64,000 nt of DNA, from NCBI GenBank assembly GCA_032164245.1, contig JAVMKO010000003.1:64178390-64242389 (forward strand), in the 5' to 3' direction. The first letter of the stretch is position 1, and every line of letters begins with the position of its first letter. A program made the translations under genes and the position numbers. Positions 1 to 10,430 of this stretch are shown here, one piece after another. A model generated the notes under the pieces. The model was given only the letters and a program-made list of their open reading frames with translations. It was not told where the DNA came from and made no database searches. Source of the DNA: Sternotherus odoratus. Its lineage: Eukaryota > Chordata > Testudines > Kinosternidae.

Positions 1-329
1 GCGTCCCATATAGCGCAATAGGTATTGTACTACAGCGTGTGCACACTCAGACCCGGCAGCGCTGAAGCATGGCCACATTGGCGGCTCTTCTGGCGGCACT
101 GAGAGTAGCGCAATAGGGCAGGTATCCCACAGAGCACCTCTTTCCAATCTGGCACAATGCCTTGTGGGAAGGGGGGCGTCACTTGCGGCCATTCTGCATC
201 CGGTTCCAACTCCCCGTGATGCTTTGTGTCGTATCCCAGCAATCCCTGTGTTTCCGGCCACCTCAGGCGCCATCTCTCAACGGTTTCAGCAAGGCATGCG
301 CGCTCCGTCGTTTGTTTTCCTGTGCCCTA

Positions 330-1571
330 ATGGATCGTGAACTGCTGCAGAGCATACTGGCGAGTGTCGCCAGCACAACTCTCTGGGCGGCGGAGTTCAT
401 TCTTGAAATGGACCGTGACAGTAGTGATGAGTCTGGTGAAGAAGATGAGCTCAACCCGAGGAACAAATTGGACACTAAACTGATCATCGCTTTAACGGAC
501 ATGCTCACGACCGTGGAACGCCGCTTCCGGGCACGGGAAACGAGCACTGACTGGTGGGATCACATCATCTTGCAAGTGTGGGACGATGAGCAGTGGCTGC
601 AAAACTTTCACATGAGAAAAGCCCCTTTCATGGAACTGTGTGCTGAACTCGCCCCCGTCCTGCAGCACAAGGACACCAGATTGAGAGCTGCCATCCCGGT
701 GGAGAAGCGGGTGGCTATAGCACTCTGGAAGCTGGCCACCCCAGACAGCTACCGATCGGTGGCCAACCACTTTGGGGTGCGGAAGTCGACCGTTGGAGTC
801 GTGTTGATGCAAGTGTGCAAGGCCATTAATCGCCTCCTGCTACGAAAAATCGTGACTCTTGGTGACGTGCGTGACATCGTGGCTGGCTTTGAGCAGAAGG
901 GGTTCGCTAACTGTGGAGGGGCGATCGATGGGACCCATATACCTATTCTGGCCCCTGACCACCTAGCAGAAGAGTACATTAACCGAAAGGGGTACTTCTC
1001 CATGGTTCTTCAGGCGCTTGTGGATCACCGTGGGCGTTTCACTGACATTAATGCAGGCTGGTCGGGAAAGGTGCATGACGCACGCATCTTCCGCAGCACC
1101 GGCCTGTTCAGGAAGCTGCAAGAAGGCACTTTTTTCCCAGACCAGAGGATCCCCGTGGGGGAAGTGGAAATGCCCATTGTGATTCTTGGCGACCCCGCTT
1201 ACCCTCTAATGCCCTGGCTCATGAAACCCTACACAGGGAGCCTGGACACCAGCCAGGAAAGGTTCAACTACAGGCTGAGCCGCTGTCGAATGACTGCTTT
1301 TGGGCGTCTTAAAGCCCGCTGGAGATGCCTTTATGGCAAGCTAGATTTGGCAGAGGGAAGTATCCCCGCGGTTATTTCCGCGTGCTGTGCCCTACATAAT
1401 CTCTGCGAGCGGAAGGGTGAAGGCTTCACTATGGCATGGACCTCGGAGGTTCAACAGCTGGAGGCCACGTATGCACAGCCAGAGAGCAGGGCTATTAGAG
1501 GGGCCCAGCGGGAGGGTACAAGGATCAGGGATGCCTTGAGGGAGCAGTTTGAGGCTGAAAGCGAGTTCTAA
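330..1571 (+). CDS. Harbinger-type (HARBI1-like) transposase, open but lacking the expected catalytic Glu
   Basis: An open frame of 413 codons from the ATG at 330. An in-frame ATG at 162 is possible, but the upstream residues look like translated leader. The family (DDE_Tnp_4, nuclease superfamily of PIF/Harbinger) cuts and pastes DNA in the nucleus. Residues about 55-190 form the N-terminal helical part, with EKRVAIALWKLATPDSYRSV and a helix-turn-helix-like segment after it. The nuclease core shows GGAIDGTHIPI (Asp200) and GDPAYPL (Asp288). The third acidic residue is normally in an R-x-V-V-E-x-A-F-G-R-L-K motif. Here the protein reads CRMTAFGRLKARWR at 319-332, so the segment with the Glu appears to be missing in frame. 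C-terminal ISACCALHNLCE is typical of the family. No stop or frameshift was found. The protein should bind DNA but may not catalyse transposition. Confidence 0.88.
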   Translation: MDRELLQSILASVASTTLWAAEFILEMDRDSSDESGEEDELNPRNKLDTKLIIALTDMLTTVERRFRARETSTDWWDHIILQVWDDEQWLQNFHMRKAPFMELCAELAPVLQHKDTRLRAAIPVEKRVAIALWKLATPDSYRSVANHFGVRKSTVGVVLMQVCKAINRLLLRKIVTLGDVRDIVAGFEQKGFANCGGAIDGTHIPILAPDHLAEEYINRKGYFSMVLQALVDHRGRFTDINAGWSGKVHDARIFRSTGLFRKLQEGTFFPDQRIPVGEVEMPIVILGDPAYPLMPWLMKPYTGSLDTSQERFNYRLSRCRMTAFGRLKARWRCLYGKLDLAEGSIPAVISACCALHNLCERKGEGFTMAWTSEVQQLEATYAQPESRAIRGAQREGTRIRDALREQFEAESEF

Positions 1572-1684
1572 TGGAAATTGGAGAGGGAGGGAGAGAGGGA
1601 GGGAGGGAGCAGTCTGTTAATAGGATCAGGCTTTTGCTTTTCTGTACCTATTACATACATTTGTGCACCGAATACAGAAACCCA

Positions 1685-1736
1685 TTTATTAAAAAGATTT
1701 CATTTATTGAACAGCTTTCTCATAATTTGAAATAAA
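1685..1736. promoter_or_regulatory. Convergent poly(A) signals between the two Harbinger genes
   Basis: AATAAA lies on the plus strand at 1731-1736, about 160 bases after the transposase stop. TTTATT (AATAAA on the minus strand) occurs at 1685-1690 and 1703-1708, about 95-115 bases past the stop of the minus-strand gene. The signals cross, so the two transcripts would overlap at their 3' ends. Confidence 0.5.
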
Positions 1737-1800
1737 AGTTGAAAAACAGTAAAATGTGTGAGGGAGGAGGGGGTGTGCAATTGGGGTGGGACGGGGTCAA

Positions 1801-2390
1801 TCAGAGATTGGCGTATGTCCTGGACTCATAACCTCCAATGCCCTCCGAATTGCAGTGTTCCCCCAACCCCATTTGCGGAGGGCGATGATGATTGTTAGTA
1901 GGGGTTGAGTGCAGTGGAAAAGGGTGCTGGGTCTGTGGGTTGGTCGGTGAAGAGAGGGGGGTTGGAGGCAGCTGTGGGTGGTAATAACCAGGCAGCTGTT
2001 GATAGTGGCCTGAAGGGGACAGAGGGCCAGAAGGGGAAGGGTTAGGGGGTAAGTGACAATGGGGGTGGCAAGCAGGGGGCTGCTGCTCCTGAATGGCAAC
2101 GATCCGCTGCAGAGTCTCTACTTGCAGCTCTAATACTCTAAGCAGCTTGTCAGCGCACTTGTCAGCACGCTGTTCGCGAGCTATGTCCCTGAGCTGCTTC
2201 TGTTCCTCCCTCTGCTGTTCCCTACGCTTCCTCTCCTCCTCCCTCCGGTCGCTGTCAGCGCGGTTATCCATTGATGCCTGTTCCAGAACTTGCTTCAGAA
2301 GCTCTTCTTTGCTCTTCCTCGGTCTGCTTCGAATTCTACTTAGTTTTTGAGCCACAGATAACACTGGTGACGTTGATGTCAAGGACAAAG
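1801..2390 (-). CDS. Harbinger accessory protein, C-terminal exon (charged coiled coil plus Pro-rich tail)
   Basis: Open minus-strand frame of about 195 residues ending in TGA at 1801. There is no in-frame ATG at its start: an in-frame TAA lies just upstream, and TTTCCCTAG at 2391-2399 (minus strand) is a good splice acceptor, so this is best read as the last exon of a spliced gene. The first 30 residues are basic (SRIRSRPRKSKEELLKQ). A long Arg/Glu/Gln helix follows, then leucine-rich KLLRVLELQVETLQRIVAIQ, and a Pro/His-rich tail. In Harbinger elements the second gene usually encodes a Myb/SANT-like DNA-binding protein that brings the transposase to the ends and into the nucleus. Only the dimerisation-like C-terminal half would be in this exon. 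The SANT part was not recognised in 2400-3000. Confidence 0.6.
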
Positions 2391-3029
2391 CTAGGGAAAT
2401 TTACAAGTTCACAGTTAAAACACAAGTTCCCATTGTTTGCAACAGACAGTATTAGGGAGTCCCACGCATTCCATGAATCTCTGTGCAGTTTCCCTGTCCA
2501 AATAAGCCATATCACACACAGAGGTACCCACAGATCCCCGGGCATGGTGAGTCGCGGGGACAAGCACTGTTTCCCTGCCTTTCTATACTATTGTTTTGCG
2601 GGAGCGGAGGGCATTTGTGGGAACTGCAGTCTGATAAGCATTCTCCCAACATTCTGTGTAGGTTTTTGTCCTGGAAGATATCTCACTGCTGCGGGTGACG
2701 GAGCAAGACAGGGCAGGGATTTTAAGGAGATGTTGCTTCCACCCAGGGCCATACACGGCTTGCATCTGTGCAGCGATGCTGCCCCCACCGCTTTTAGAAG
2801 AGTCGTGGGGCCTCGTGACCGTGGCCGGGACAGCGAACATGCTGGGTCTCCCGAGAAACCTCCGCAGGCACATTGCAAGAGTTCTTATTGAGACCTTTGT
2901 AGAAATCACTGATGAGGATTACCGCGAGGTGATAGAGTACATAAACGCACTATTCCACATGTAGGCAAGCATGCAAGCATCCCTTTCCACCCTCTCCCAA
3001 GCTGCCTGCCTTCCCAATTGATCAGAATA
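2391..3029. other. Right part of the Harbinger element, no recognised gene
   Basis: I do not recognise a protein on either strand. A plus-strand frame at 2695-2964 gives 89 residues ending in an acidic helix-like segment (RHIARVLIETFVEITDEDYR). A minus-strand frame at 2583-2909 gives 108 residues. Either could be a shadow, or part of the missing exon of the accessory gene. The sequence 2965-3029 is the junction with the DIRS fragment. Confidence 0.35.
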
Positions 3030-3941
3030 TCAAGACGAGTGCCTGCTATACCTAGAATAGGACTTGGAGGATCTCGAGTCCGACTCAGACGAATAGTCTG
3101 AGTGCGACCAAGGGGGCGCGGTGCCGTCCAGTGCCACGATCGGGTGTGCCATTGAGTGGGGCTCACGGTGCCGACGCGTTGGTTGGAGCGGGCCCGGGAG
3201 TGACGGTGCCGCGGAGACTGCACCCGCACCGGGTGCCTCCTGAGACGTCGACGGAACCGCATCAGCCGGTACCGGGGTTGTAGTCATAGGTGGAATGACC
3301 GGTGCCGTGGCCCGAGGGAGCGGTGCCAGGATCAGAAACTGCGGAACTGGATCTCTGGTCAAGTCCATGAGATCGGTTACCGCGTTGAAAGCCTCAGGGG
3401 TTGACGGCATGTCCAACCCAGGCTGATCTCTCTCTGGGGAGAAGGTTGCCTCCAGAGAGGTGGGTGCGTCCTCCACGCCGGGAGCCGCCGGTGCAGGCTC
3501 GGTACGGGGCTTGTGGCTATGCCCCGGAGCCGTCCGCACTGCAGAAGGGCCACCAGGAGACTTACGGGCTGGAGAGCGTCCCCTCGATTTCTTGGACGGC
3601 ACCGGAGATTGCGATCGGTGCCGTCGGGAAGAGCCGGCATGGTGCCGAGGCGACCGGTGCCTAGAGGCCTTCTTGGCTTTCGGTGCCGCGGTACCGTGGA
3701 CTGAAGCCGGTGCGCTGGCAGAAGTGGAAGGCTCGGATGGCTGCAGGGCCGATTCCATCAAGATAAGTTTGAGACGATAATCTCTCTCTTTCTTTGTGCG
3801 GGGTTTAAAGCCTTTGCAAATTGAGCAGCGCTCGGTTTGATGACCCTCTCCCAAACACTTTAAACAATGGGAGTGAGGGTCACTAACCGGCATAGGCTTA
3901 CCGCACTTATCACAGTTTTTGAATCCCGATGCCCCAGGCAT
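3030..3941 (-). pseudogene. DIRS gag, N-terminal fragment
   Basis: 303 codons from the ATG at 3941, cut off by loss of the rest of the element. The first 60 residues match copy 2 closely: the order C-x2-C, H-x2-C-x2-C, H-x4-C-x2-C (residues 10, 13, 23, 26, 29, 34, 39, 42) forms a probable double zinc cluster, followed by KGFKPRTKKER and the shared KLILMESALQPS. The rest is Ser/Arg- and Pro-rich, as in copy 2. The stop belongs to the junction and not to the original gene. It is separated from its own terminus by the inserted hAT. Confidence 0.8.
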
Positions 3942-4006
3942 AACCCGGCGTCAGGACAAACTAACTAACAACTATATAACAACTAACACTAAACTAACAA
4001 CTAAAC

Positions 4007-5689
4007 CAGGGGTCTCAAACTCAAATGACACGAGGGCCACATAAGGACAAGTGCATTAGCCCGAGGGCCGCATCATTGACACGCCCCCTCGCTGTTCCCG
4101 CCCCCGCCCCCACTCCACCCCTACCATGACGCCCCATCCTTGCCCCGCCTCTTCCCACCCCTTTCCAACCCCTTCCCCAACGCTGTCCCCTTCCTGCCAG
4201 CAGGGAGTGCAGGAGGTGTGCAGGATGTGGCAGGGGGCAGGGAGTTGGTGTGTGGGGTGCAAGAGGGGCGAGGGGTGCGGCAGCAGGTGGCTCAGGACAG
4301 GGAGTGCAGGAGGAGTGCGGGGTGTGGGGAATGCAAACAGGTTTCTACCCAGTATCAAGCGGGAGGGGGCGGGGGAGGCTGAAAAAGGCTCTCAGAGGGG
4401 AAGAAAGGGACAGAGGAGCGGACCTATGCAAAGGACCCAAGGGAGGGTGGGGGAGCTGCCTTATGTCTTCTAGCGGAGGGGCCACATCGGGTTTGGAAAA
4501 TTATATGGAGGGCCGGGTAGTGAAGACCCTGCCCCCTATCCAGCCCCCTCCCATGTCCCGCCCCCGACTGCCCCCTCAGAATCCCTGACCCAGCCAACTC
4601 CCCTGACCTTGTCCCCTGAGTGCCCCTTCCAGAGATCCCTCACCCCCGACCACCTTCCAGGACCTCACCCCCTACCCAATCTCCTGTTCCCTGTTCCCTG
4701 ACTGCCCTGCCCCCTATCCACCCTCCCGCTCCCTAACCATCACCCTACAACCCCACCCCCTATCCAACCCACCCTGCTCCCTGTCCCCTGACTGCCCCTG
4801 CCCCTTATCTAAACTCCCCCTCCCCCGTCCTGGGCCCCCTTACCATGAGGCTCCTAGCTGCTCCGTGTGGCTCCAGAGGAGGGGGACAGCGCGCAGCTCT
4901 GGCCCCCGGAGTGCTGCCGACATGCACAGCTCCATGGGCTGAGCCCCGTGCATACCCCTGCTGCCCTGGGGTATCCCCCTAACCTCCCGGGTACCCTCCA
5001 ACCCCTCCCCCCGGGGTACCCCTAACACCCCCCTCCCCCCCCGGTATCTGGCGGCGCCTCCGGGTTGGGCAGGGAGCGTCTCGCGCATGCAGGACTCCCG
5101 GGCTGGTCTGCGACTCCCGGGCTGGTCTGCGACTCCCGGTCCCGCTCGCAGCGCCGGGGGCTGGGCCGGGCTCGGGCACGTGCACGGGTCGGGGGGGGGG
5201 GGGGGGGGGTTGGAGGGATTCCCGGAAATCAGGGACTTTCTCTTCAGCGGCGCGTGGAAGCCCAGGCACGCGCCCCTCGCCCCTTCCGGGCACCTGTTGC
5301 ACACGTGCCGTCGGCTCATGCAAAGAACCCCGGCCGGGGGGGGGGGGTTGCCAAGCACCCCCCTCCTCGCGACCCGTTAACCCAGAGTCACAAGGGACAC
5401 AAGTCTCGCCCCCCCCCCCCATCCCTGGGAGAGACTCACGCGGATCCCCTAGCGTGGGTCCAGGGGACAGCATGCAGCCCCAGCCCCCAGAGTGCTGCCG
5501 GCGCGGCACTGGAGGAGGTGGGGAGCACGCAGCCCTGGCCCCGGGAGTGTTGCCTACCCAGCATGGTTCAGGGCGAGGGGGGAAGCGTGTAGCCCCGGCG
5601 CCCGGAGTCTGCCCGCACAGCTTGGCGGGCCACACAAAAGGGTCCTGAGGGCCGCATGTGGCCCGCGGGCCGCGTGTTTGAGACCCCTG
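4007..5689. mobile_element. Non-autonomous hAT element, 1683 bp, 8-bp duplication AACTAAAC
   Basis: The ends are CAGGGGTCTCAAAC (4007) and GTTTGAGACCCCTG (5689), a perfect 14-bp terminal inverted repeat of hAT/Charlie type. Flanking AACTAAAC at 3999-4006 and 5690-5697 is an exact 8-bp target-site duplication. The interior has no transposase. It is C-rich in 4540-4830 (CCCTGACTGCCCC-type phrases), then very GC-rich with G-runs at about 5191-5208 and 5337-5347. Long open frames on both strands in 4840-5720 are by-products of this composition. It landed in the leader of DIRS copy 1, so it is younger than that copy. Confidence 0.93.
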
Positions 5690-5970
5690 AACTAAACTAA
5701 CAACTATAATGCCTAACAACTAGAACCTAAGAAACGAGTATCACAACGAGAGTAGCACAGTAGCTGTTCCAGCAACCGCCACGGACGGAAAGAAGGAACT
5801 GAGCGGGGGGAGGGTCGGCAGGGGCATATATACATTGCCATAAGGGCACCACTCCAGGGGTCGCCCCTGCCGACCCTACGGGTATCGCTAGGGAGAAAAG
5901 TTCCGGGACCGTGCATGCGCGGTGCGCACACACATCTGGGAATGGACATGAGCAAGCACTCGAAGAAGAA

Positions 5971-6525
5971 GTAATTTTTCCACTCTACTCAGCACTGATA
6001 AGGCCTCAACTGGAGTATTGTGTCCAATTCTGGGTACCACGCTTTGAACAATTTGGAGAAAGTTCAGAGAAGACTAAAAAAAAACATGATTGGAGCTCTA
6101 GCAAATTTAACCTTTAAAGATTGGGGGGGGGGGGAAAGGGTTCATGTAGTCTGGAGGGAAAAAAAACAATATGAAAACAATCTTCAAGTACAAAAAACAT
6201 TATAAAGAAGAGGGTGATAAATTGTTCTCCTTAACCATTGAGGACAGGAAAAAAATTTATAAACTCAAATTTCAGATAGGGAGATTTAGGTTAGACATTA
6301 GCAAAAGCTTCCTAACATAAAGGCAGTTAAGCACTGAAACAAATGATATAGGGAGGTTGTGGAATCTCTGTAATTGGAGGTTTTAAAAAACAGGTTAGAG
6401 AAACACCTGTCAGGGATGGTCTAGGCTAGATAATACTTAATCCTGTCTCAGTGCATGGGACTAGACTAGACGACCTATCAAGGTCTCTTCCAGTCCAATA
6501 TTTCTATGATTGTGTTACTTGTGTA
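5971..6525 (+). mobile_element. CR1 LINE 3' end, plus strand
   Basis: The sequence reads as the C-terminal part of the CR1 reverse transcriptase ([19 protein letters not shown], about 5978-6037), then a decayed 3' UTR with the typical phrases (CTTCCTAACATAAAGG, GGTTAGAGAAACACCTGTCAGGGATGGTCTAG) and ends near TTTCTATGATTG. This terminal sequence resembles the short CR1 end repeat. The frame is broken soon after the Cys-Val-Gln-Phe-Trp motif. Confidence 0.88.
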
Positions 6526-8132
6526 TGATTATGTATCAAATTGGTGTAACTCTACTGGAACTAAATTAATGGCTGTGAAAGGGGAGTGCTGAAATGGGGA
6601 ATTAAGCCCCAAATATGTGTACCTGAACCCACAGTTTTGCCCACAGTAAAACTTGCAATTTGAGCACAAATGGCACTTGCTTGGCATTCATGAATCATGT
6701 ATGTGGGCATCAAATGCAACCAAGCGTTTTCCCAAATATACCGACCACTCTTGAAAATGTAGTCACTGTGTAACAGAAACCAAACAAACGGATCCATACT
6801 GCACGGCAACCAACCAACCATTAACTCCTCAGCATTTCTGAAAGATCATGATACCTATGCAAGTCAGGCACTTATGGTATTCTACTTCTATACCATAGAA
6901 ATGTTACTTTCGATTAAAAAAATAGCCCTCACTAATATCTGTAGCATCTTCTAATTACCTCTAAGATACACAAGATACTTTGATGGGGTTTAATCCTACC
7001 CCATATGGGGCAAAATTCACTGCTATGCTCCAGCTACTTTGGGCCGCTCCATAAACCCAAATTAAGTGGCTGATCAGACCAGGCTGACAATGGTTTTCGA
7101 TTGTCAAAATGTTGTGTGTCCCATTGAATGTAGTCTAGTTAGGAGAAATACATTCTAACAGAGTAAAAAGATTTTAATTCTGATCAGGGGCTGCTCCACA
7201 TCCACTACCCTCCCCATGCATCCTCCTGCTCTCTTCCCTCTCCTCAGGGCTAGACACATGCTCCCCATCAGCTCTCTCCCACTTTTCAGAGCTTGGGACT
7301 ATTGCAACCTGGAACTGCTCTGCTCAACCACAATGGGATCCAGGCACCCCTGCACTCTCCTCATCCAGCCCATCTGAGCCTACACACCCCACGTGGCCCC
7401 AAGGGTGGCAGTATCACATATGGATGATGCCATTTTGCAAAGTGAATCACTCTGCCCTCACCAGCATTACAAAATAGCATCCTCTGTGTAGCGTGATCTC
7501 ACATACCATGTGCGAAGTCACACAGGTGGGAGCAGGGACAAGCGAGGGCCCATGTTCTGTATTCTGTCGTGCATCAGTGCCACCTTAATGCCCCTTCTCA
7601 ATTTTGAATACTATGGCTCTTATCACAGTTCTTTAAGGTGACTAGATAGCATGATAAAAGTTTCACTCCCAGAAATTTTCATCTTTAAACACCCCTCACT
7701 GTCATCCATGCCAGTGGCTTTGTCTTCCATGAACTGCATCCCTAATTTCCTTTTTCCAGTTTCTCTCAATTTTCAAATTAACTGCCACTCCCTTTTTGTA
7801 ACCCTGTACTATGCAACTTGTTATGTAGGAAACAGTTCCTTGTTTTAAGAAGGTCCTGTAACTAGTTTGCTTCTTTCTCTTCCCAGAACTTTCCTGCATA
7901 GTCTCATCTTACCTATTTTTAAACACAGCATTTTTGTCCTCATTTAGTTTTTAATCAGTCCAGCTTTTGCTCTCTGGGAGCTTTATCCAAAGATCACTGA
8001 ATTCAATTAAAAGAAACACCCTCCTCCACAAATTTTCTTCAATGGGCTCTGATTTAGGCTTTTAGCCTCCTCTCTAGCACATATAAGGTTCCTGACCAGC
8101 TATTTCTGAGGTTCCCATCTCTTGAATCAGAA
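6526..8132. other. No gene recognised
   Basis: AT-rich, unique-looking sequence. Short open frames here show no codon bias or motif that I recognise. 7180-7420 is somewhat C-rich. It is left unclassified. Confidence 0.5.
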
Positions 8133-8330
8133 AAGTAGCCGTGTTAGTCTGGAATAGCAGAGGTAACAAAGAGTCCTGTGGCACCTTAAAGACTAACAAA
8201 AGTATTGAAGCATAAGCTTTCGTGGGCTAGTACAGACGTGCATCTGACAAAGTGGGTACTAGCCCACGAAAGCTTATGCTTCAATACTTTTGTTAGTCTT
8301 TAAGGTGCCACAGGACTCTTTGCCCTTTCT
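8133..8330. repeat. Fold-back reptile repeat with perfect 66-bp arms
   Basis: The opening AGCCGTGTTAGTCT phrase and the body belong to an interspersed repeat common in turtle DNA; a diverged single copy lies at 27013-27150. The segment 8167-8232 is repeated as an exact reverse complement at 8257-8322 with a 24-bp loop. I do not name the family. Confidence 0.8.
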
Positions 8331-8649
8331 CTCTTGTAGCCTTTAAGAACTTGCCTCAGAGCTCTACAGTCATTAAACTCCCAATATACAGTATAACTTA
8401 AGAATGCCACATATCCACCCACTATTTCTGAAGTGCTGCAGCCATTCAGAACACTGAATGCAGTAACGTTGCAGAATGAACACACAAAGAATGGAAATAG
8501 TATAGTGGTAGAACTGCTTAGTCGTAAATCCACTCTACATCCCACTTGTTGGCTGTAGAGCAGACAACATGGACATATAACCCTAGTCAGAGAGCTCTCC
8601 AGTTCATGGACAATCGCATCTTCAAACATTCCCCTGTCTGATTCCGATA

Positions 8650-9065
8650 CATTTTCACTACTATGCCTTTTGCAGCGGCATGTAGTGTAGGTGTAGCTAC
8701 ATGCTGCAATAAAAAGCAGGCTGCATCCACACTGTAGTGCATAGCTACATGTGGTAGTGAAAGGCTCTGATGTGGGGAAGCAGCGGGGAAGGCTCTAGCA
8801 GCCTTTCGCTGTTGTTGGAGTCTTTCACTGTAGTCAGGAAAGGCTCCAGCAGCAGGACACTACACTGATAAAAACAGCAGTCTAGATGGGGGAGGCACTG
8901 CTTGGATATGAAAAGAGCCAGTAATACATATACCCCTAAGTCTCTGTCAACTATTTATTCACCTAAACAGTGCCTTACTATTTACACTAGTGTTTACACC
9001 AGTGCTAGGCGTGTGCAGCATCTGTACTCAACATGCCGCCGTAAATGTAGACAAGTTGGGGTTCT
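8650..9065. repeat. MITE-like repeats rich in TACACTA/GTAGTG phrases
   Basis: Repeated and inverted short blocks (TAGTGTAGGTGTAGCTACATG, CACACTGTAGTGCATAGCTACATG, GGACACTACACTG, GTTTACACCAGTG) suggest one or two decayed short DNA transposons. The ends could not be fixed. Confidence 0.45.
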
Positions 9066-9829
9066 CCTGAGGCTTCTTCCACTCAGGTCCTCAGTTTGAG
9101 TCCAAGCTTGTGCCACAGGTTCCTTTATTTGGCATATAGCAAAACTATGCTGAGTTTATCAGACTTGAGCATAGAGGGTAAGCAAAGGGCATACCACACA
9201 TCCAAAGTTGCACAGAAAAACTTAACTGCATATACATTTTTACTAGCACTAACAACACATGCACACTTCATTATACATTGCATCATACACTTCATGATTG
9301 GCTTGGTTACTTTTCAGGAACCAATCCCTTAACAGCATGTATTGTTCACGTATAACCCGATCTTTACATTCCAGGTATAGCTTATCTATTGACCCTAATA
9401 CCAACGTGTTCTTGCTTATCTTAGCTAGAACAGACATCCTGACTCAACATACTGCTTATTAAGTCCCTTTTTACAACTCAACCTTCCAGTCACCTTCCTA
9501 ATCATGCCCACTAAGAAATGAGGTCTTATTTATGTCAGGTTACTAATGCACAGCAAAAGGCCTACAAGACATAATTTATGTTGTGTGAATGGTCAGAACT
9601 AATTTAAGATCTGAGCACACCTCTGTCTAACATATTGTTAATTGCAGTGCAAGTTACACTTCTACTGTTTTCAGGAGCAGAGGATCACAGTAAACATTTT
9701 AATAGCTCATTAAGGAGCTTTGTGGAAACCTGTGACTTGTCAGTTGTTGGAAATGAATATTACTGACATCTGTTCAGTTTTGACTTTATGATTGAAAGTG
9801 ACATCTTATTTCCAACCACTGTAATTAAA
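9066..9829. other. No gene recognised
   Basis: AT-rich sequence with no motif, terminal repeat or splice-consistent coding segment that I can support. Confidence 0.5.
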
Positions 9830-10122
9830 ATGATAATTCAGAAAATACAGTAGTGCCAGATGCCAATCAAATGTAGGACCTTGTTGTGCTAGGCACTGTA
9901 CAAACACATAATAGTATACAGCCCTTAACTAAAGGGCTTACAATCTAGAGTAGACAAGAGCCAAAGAAGAGAGGAGGATTATTATATCCCCATATATAGA
10001 GATGGAGATGGAGAACTGAGATAGAGCTATTAAGTGATATGCTCAAGTTCACATAGGAAGTCTGCAGCTGTGCATGAGAATTAAATCCAGATCTCCTGAG
10101 GCCCTTCCCCCCCCCCCCCCCC
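9830..10122 (-). repeat. Old MIR/CORE-SINE-like repeat
   Basis: The phrases GGATTATTAT...CCCCATAT..GATGGAGA, GAACTGAGATAGAG, TTAAGTGATATGCTCAAG and TCACATAGGAAGTCTGCAG follow the order of the reverse-oriented MIR-type core. A poly-C tract closes the block at about 10107-10123. Confidence 0.6.
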
Positions 10123-10230
10123 GCATACAGTCCAACAGGGTCTTCTGAACACAAGACCCATCTTCTTCTTTAAAGAAATAATGAAAAGAACAGTTACTCA
10201 CCTCTCGTAACGTTTGTTCTTCGAGACGTG

Positions 10231-10395
10231 TTGCTCATGTCCATTCCGACAAGTGTGTGCGCACCGCGCATGCACGGTTCCGGAAGTTTTTCCCCAGCGG
10301 TACCCGTAGGGTCGGCAGGGGCGACCCCTGGAGTGGCGCCCTTATGGCCATGCATATATGCCCCTGCCGACCCTACCCCCGCTCAGTTCCTTCTT
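10231..10395 (+). repeat. DIRS inverted terminal repeat (3' end of the element)
   Basis: This is the reverse complement of 16048-16212, apparently almost without mismatch. It holds an internal hairpin: 10306-10322 pairs with 10360-10376 (17-bp arms, GTAGGGTCGGCAGGGGC). TATATG at about 10355-10360, close to the right arm, may mark a TATA-like box; the same motif lies in the other terminus. Confidence 0.92.
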
Positions 10396-10430
10396 GCCGG
10401 TACTCCGACAGAGGGGAGGCGGGTGGGATT

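Larger units (their letters stand above)
1..3000 (+). mobile_element. PIF/Harbinger DNA transposon, left end outside the window
   Basis: The block holds a DDE transposase gene on the plus strand (330-1571) and an accessory gene on the minus strand (about 1801-2390), arranged tail to tail. This two-gene layout is usual for PIF/Harbinger elements. The first 160 bases resemble the 5' part of a second copy at 21625-22300 (shared GCGCAATAGGG and TATCCCACAGAGCA stretches), so the true left terminus lies upstream of base 1. The right limit is uncertain. It runs into DIRS-derived sequence at about 3030 and no 3' terminal inverted repeat was located, so either the DIRS copy cut into the element or the end was lost. 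Confidence 0.8.
3030..5970 (-). mobile_element. DIRS-like retrotransposon copy 1: 5' part only, split by a hAT element
   Basis: The right end (5780-5970) has the same terminal repeat as the complete copy at 10185-16227: the GGTCGGCAGGGGC inverted pair, a CATGCGCGGTGCGCAC block, and termination in ACTCGAAGAAGAA. The minus-strand gag start lies at 3941. Everything 3' of about gag codon 300 (RT, recombinase, internal complementary region, other terminus) is missing. The leader is interrupted by a hAT element at 4007-5689. The right flank (from 5971) is CR1 sequence. The gag differs from copy 2 by many substitutions and gaps, so this is a different subfamily, not a recent duplicate. Confidence 0.85.

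Noticed and set aside
2583..2909. Minus-strand 108-residue frame as the missing SANT exon
   Set aside because: No Trp/hydrophobic spacing of a Myb/SANT domain and no splice pairing that I could support.
4840..5720. Long open frames on both strands (up to about 246 codons) in a GC-rich block
   Set aside because: They lie inside the non-autonomous hAT element, overlap each other in several frames, and consist of Gly/Pro/Arg-rich low-complexity sequence.
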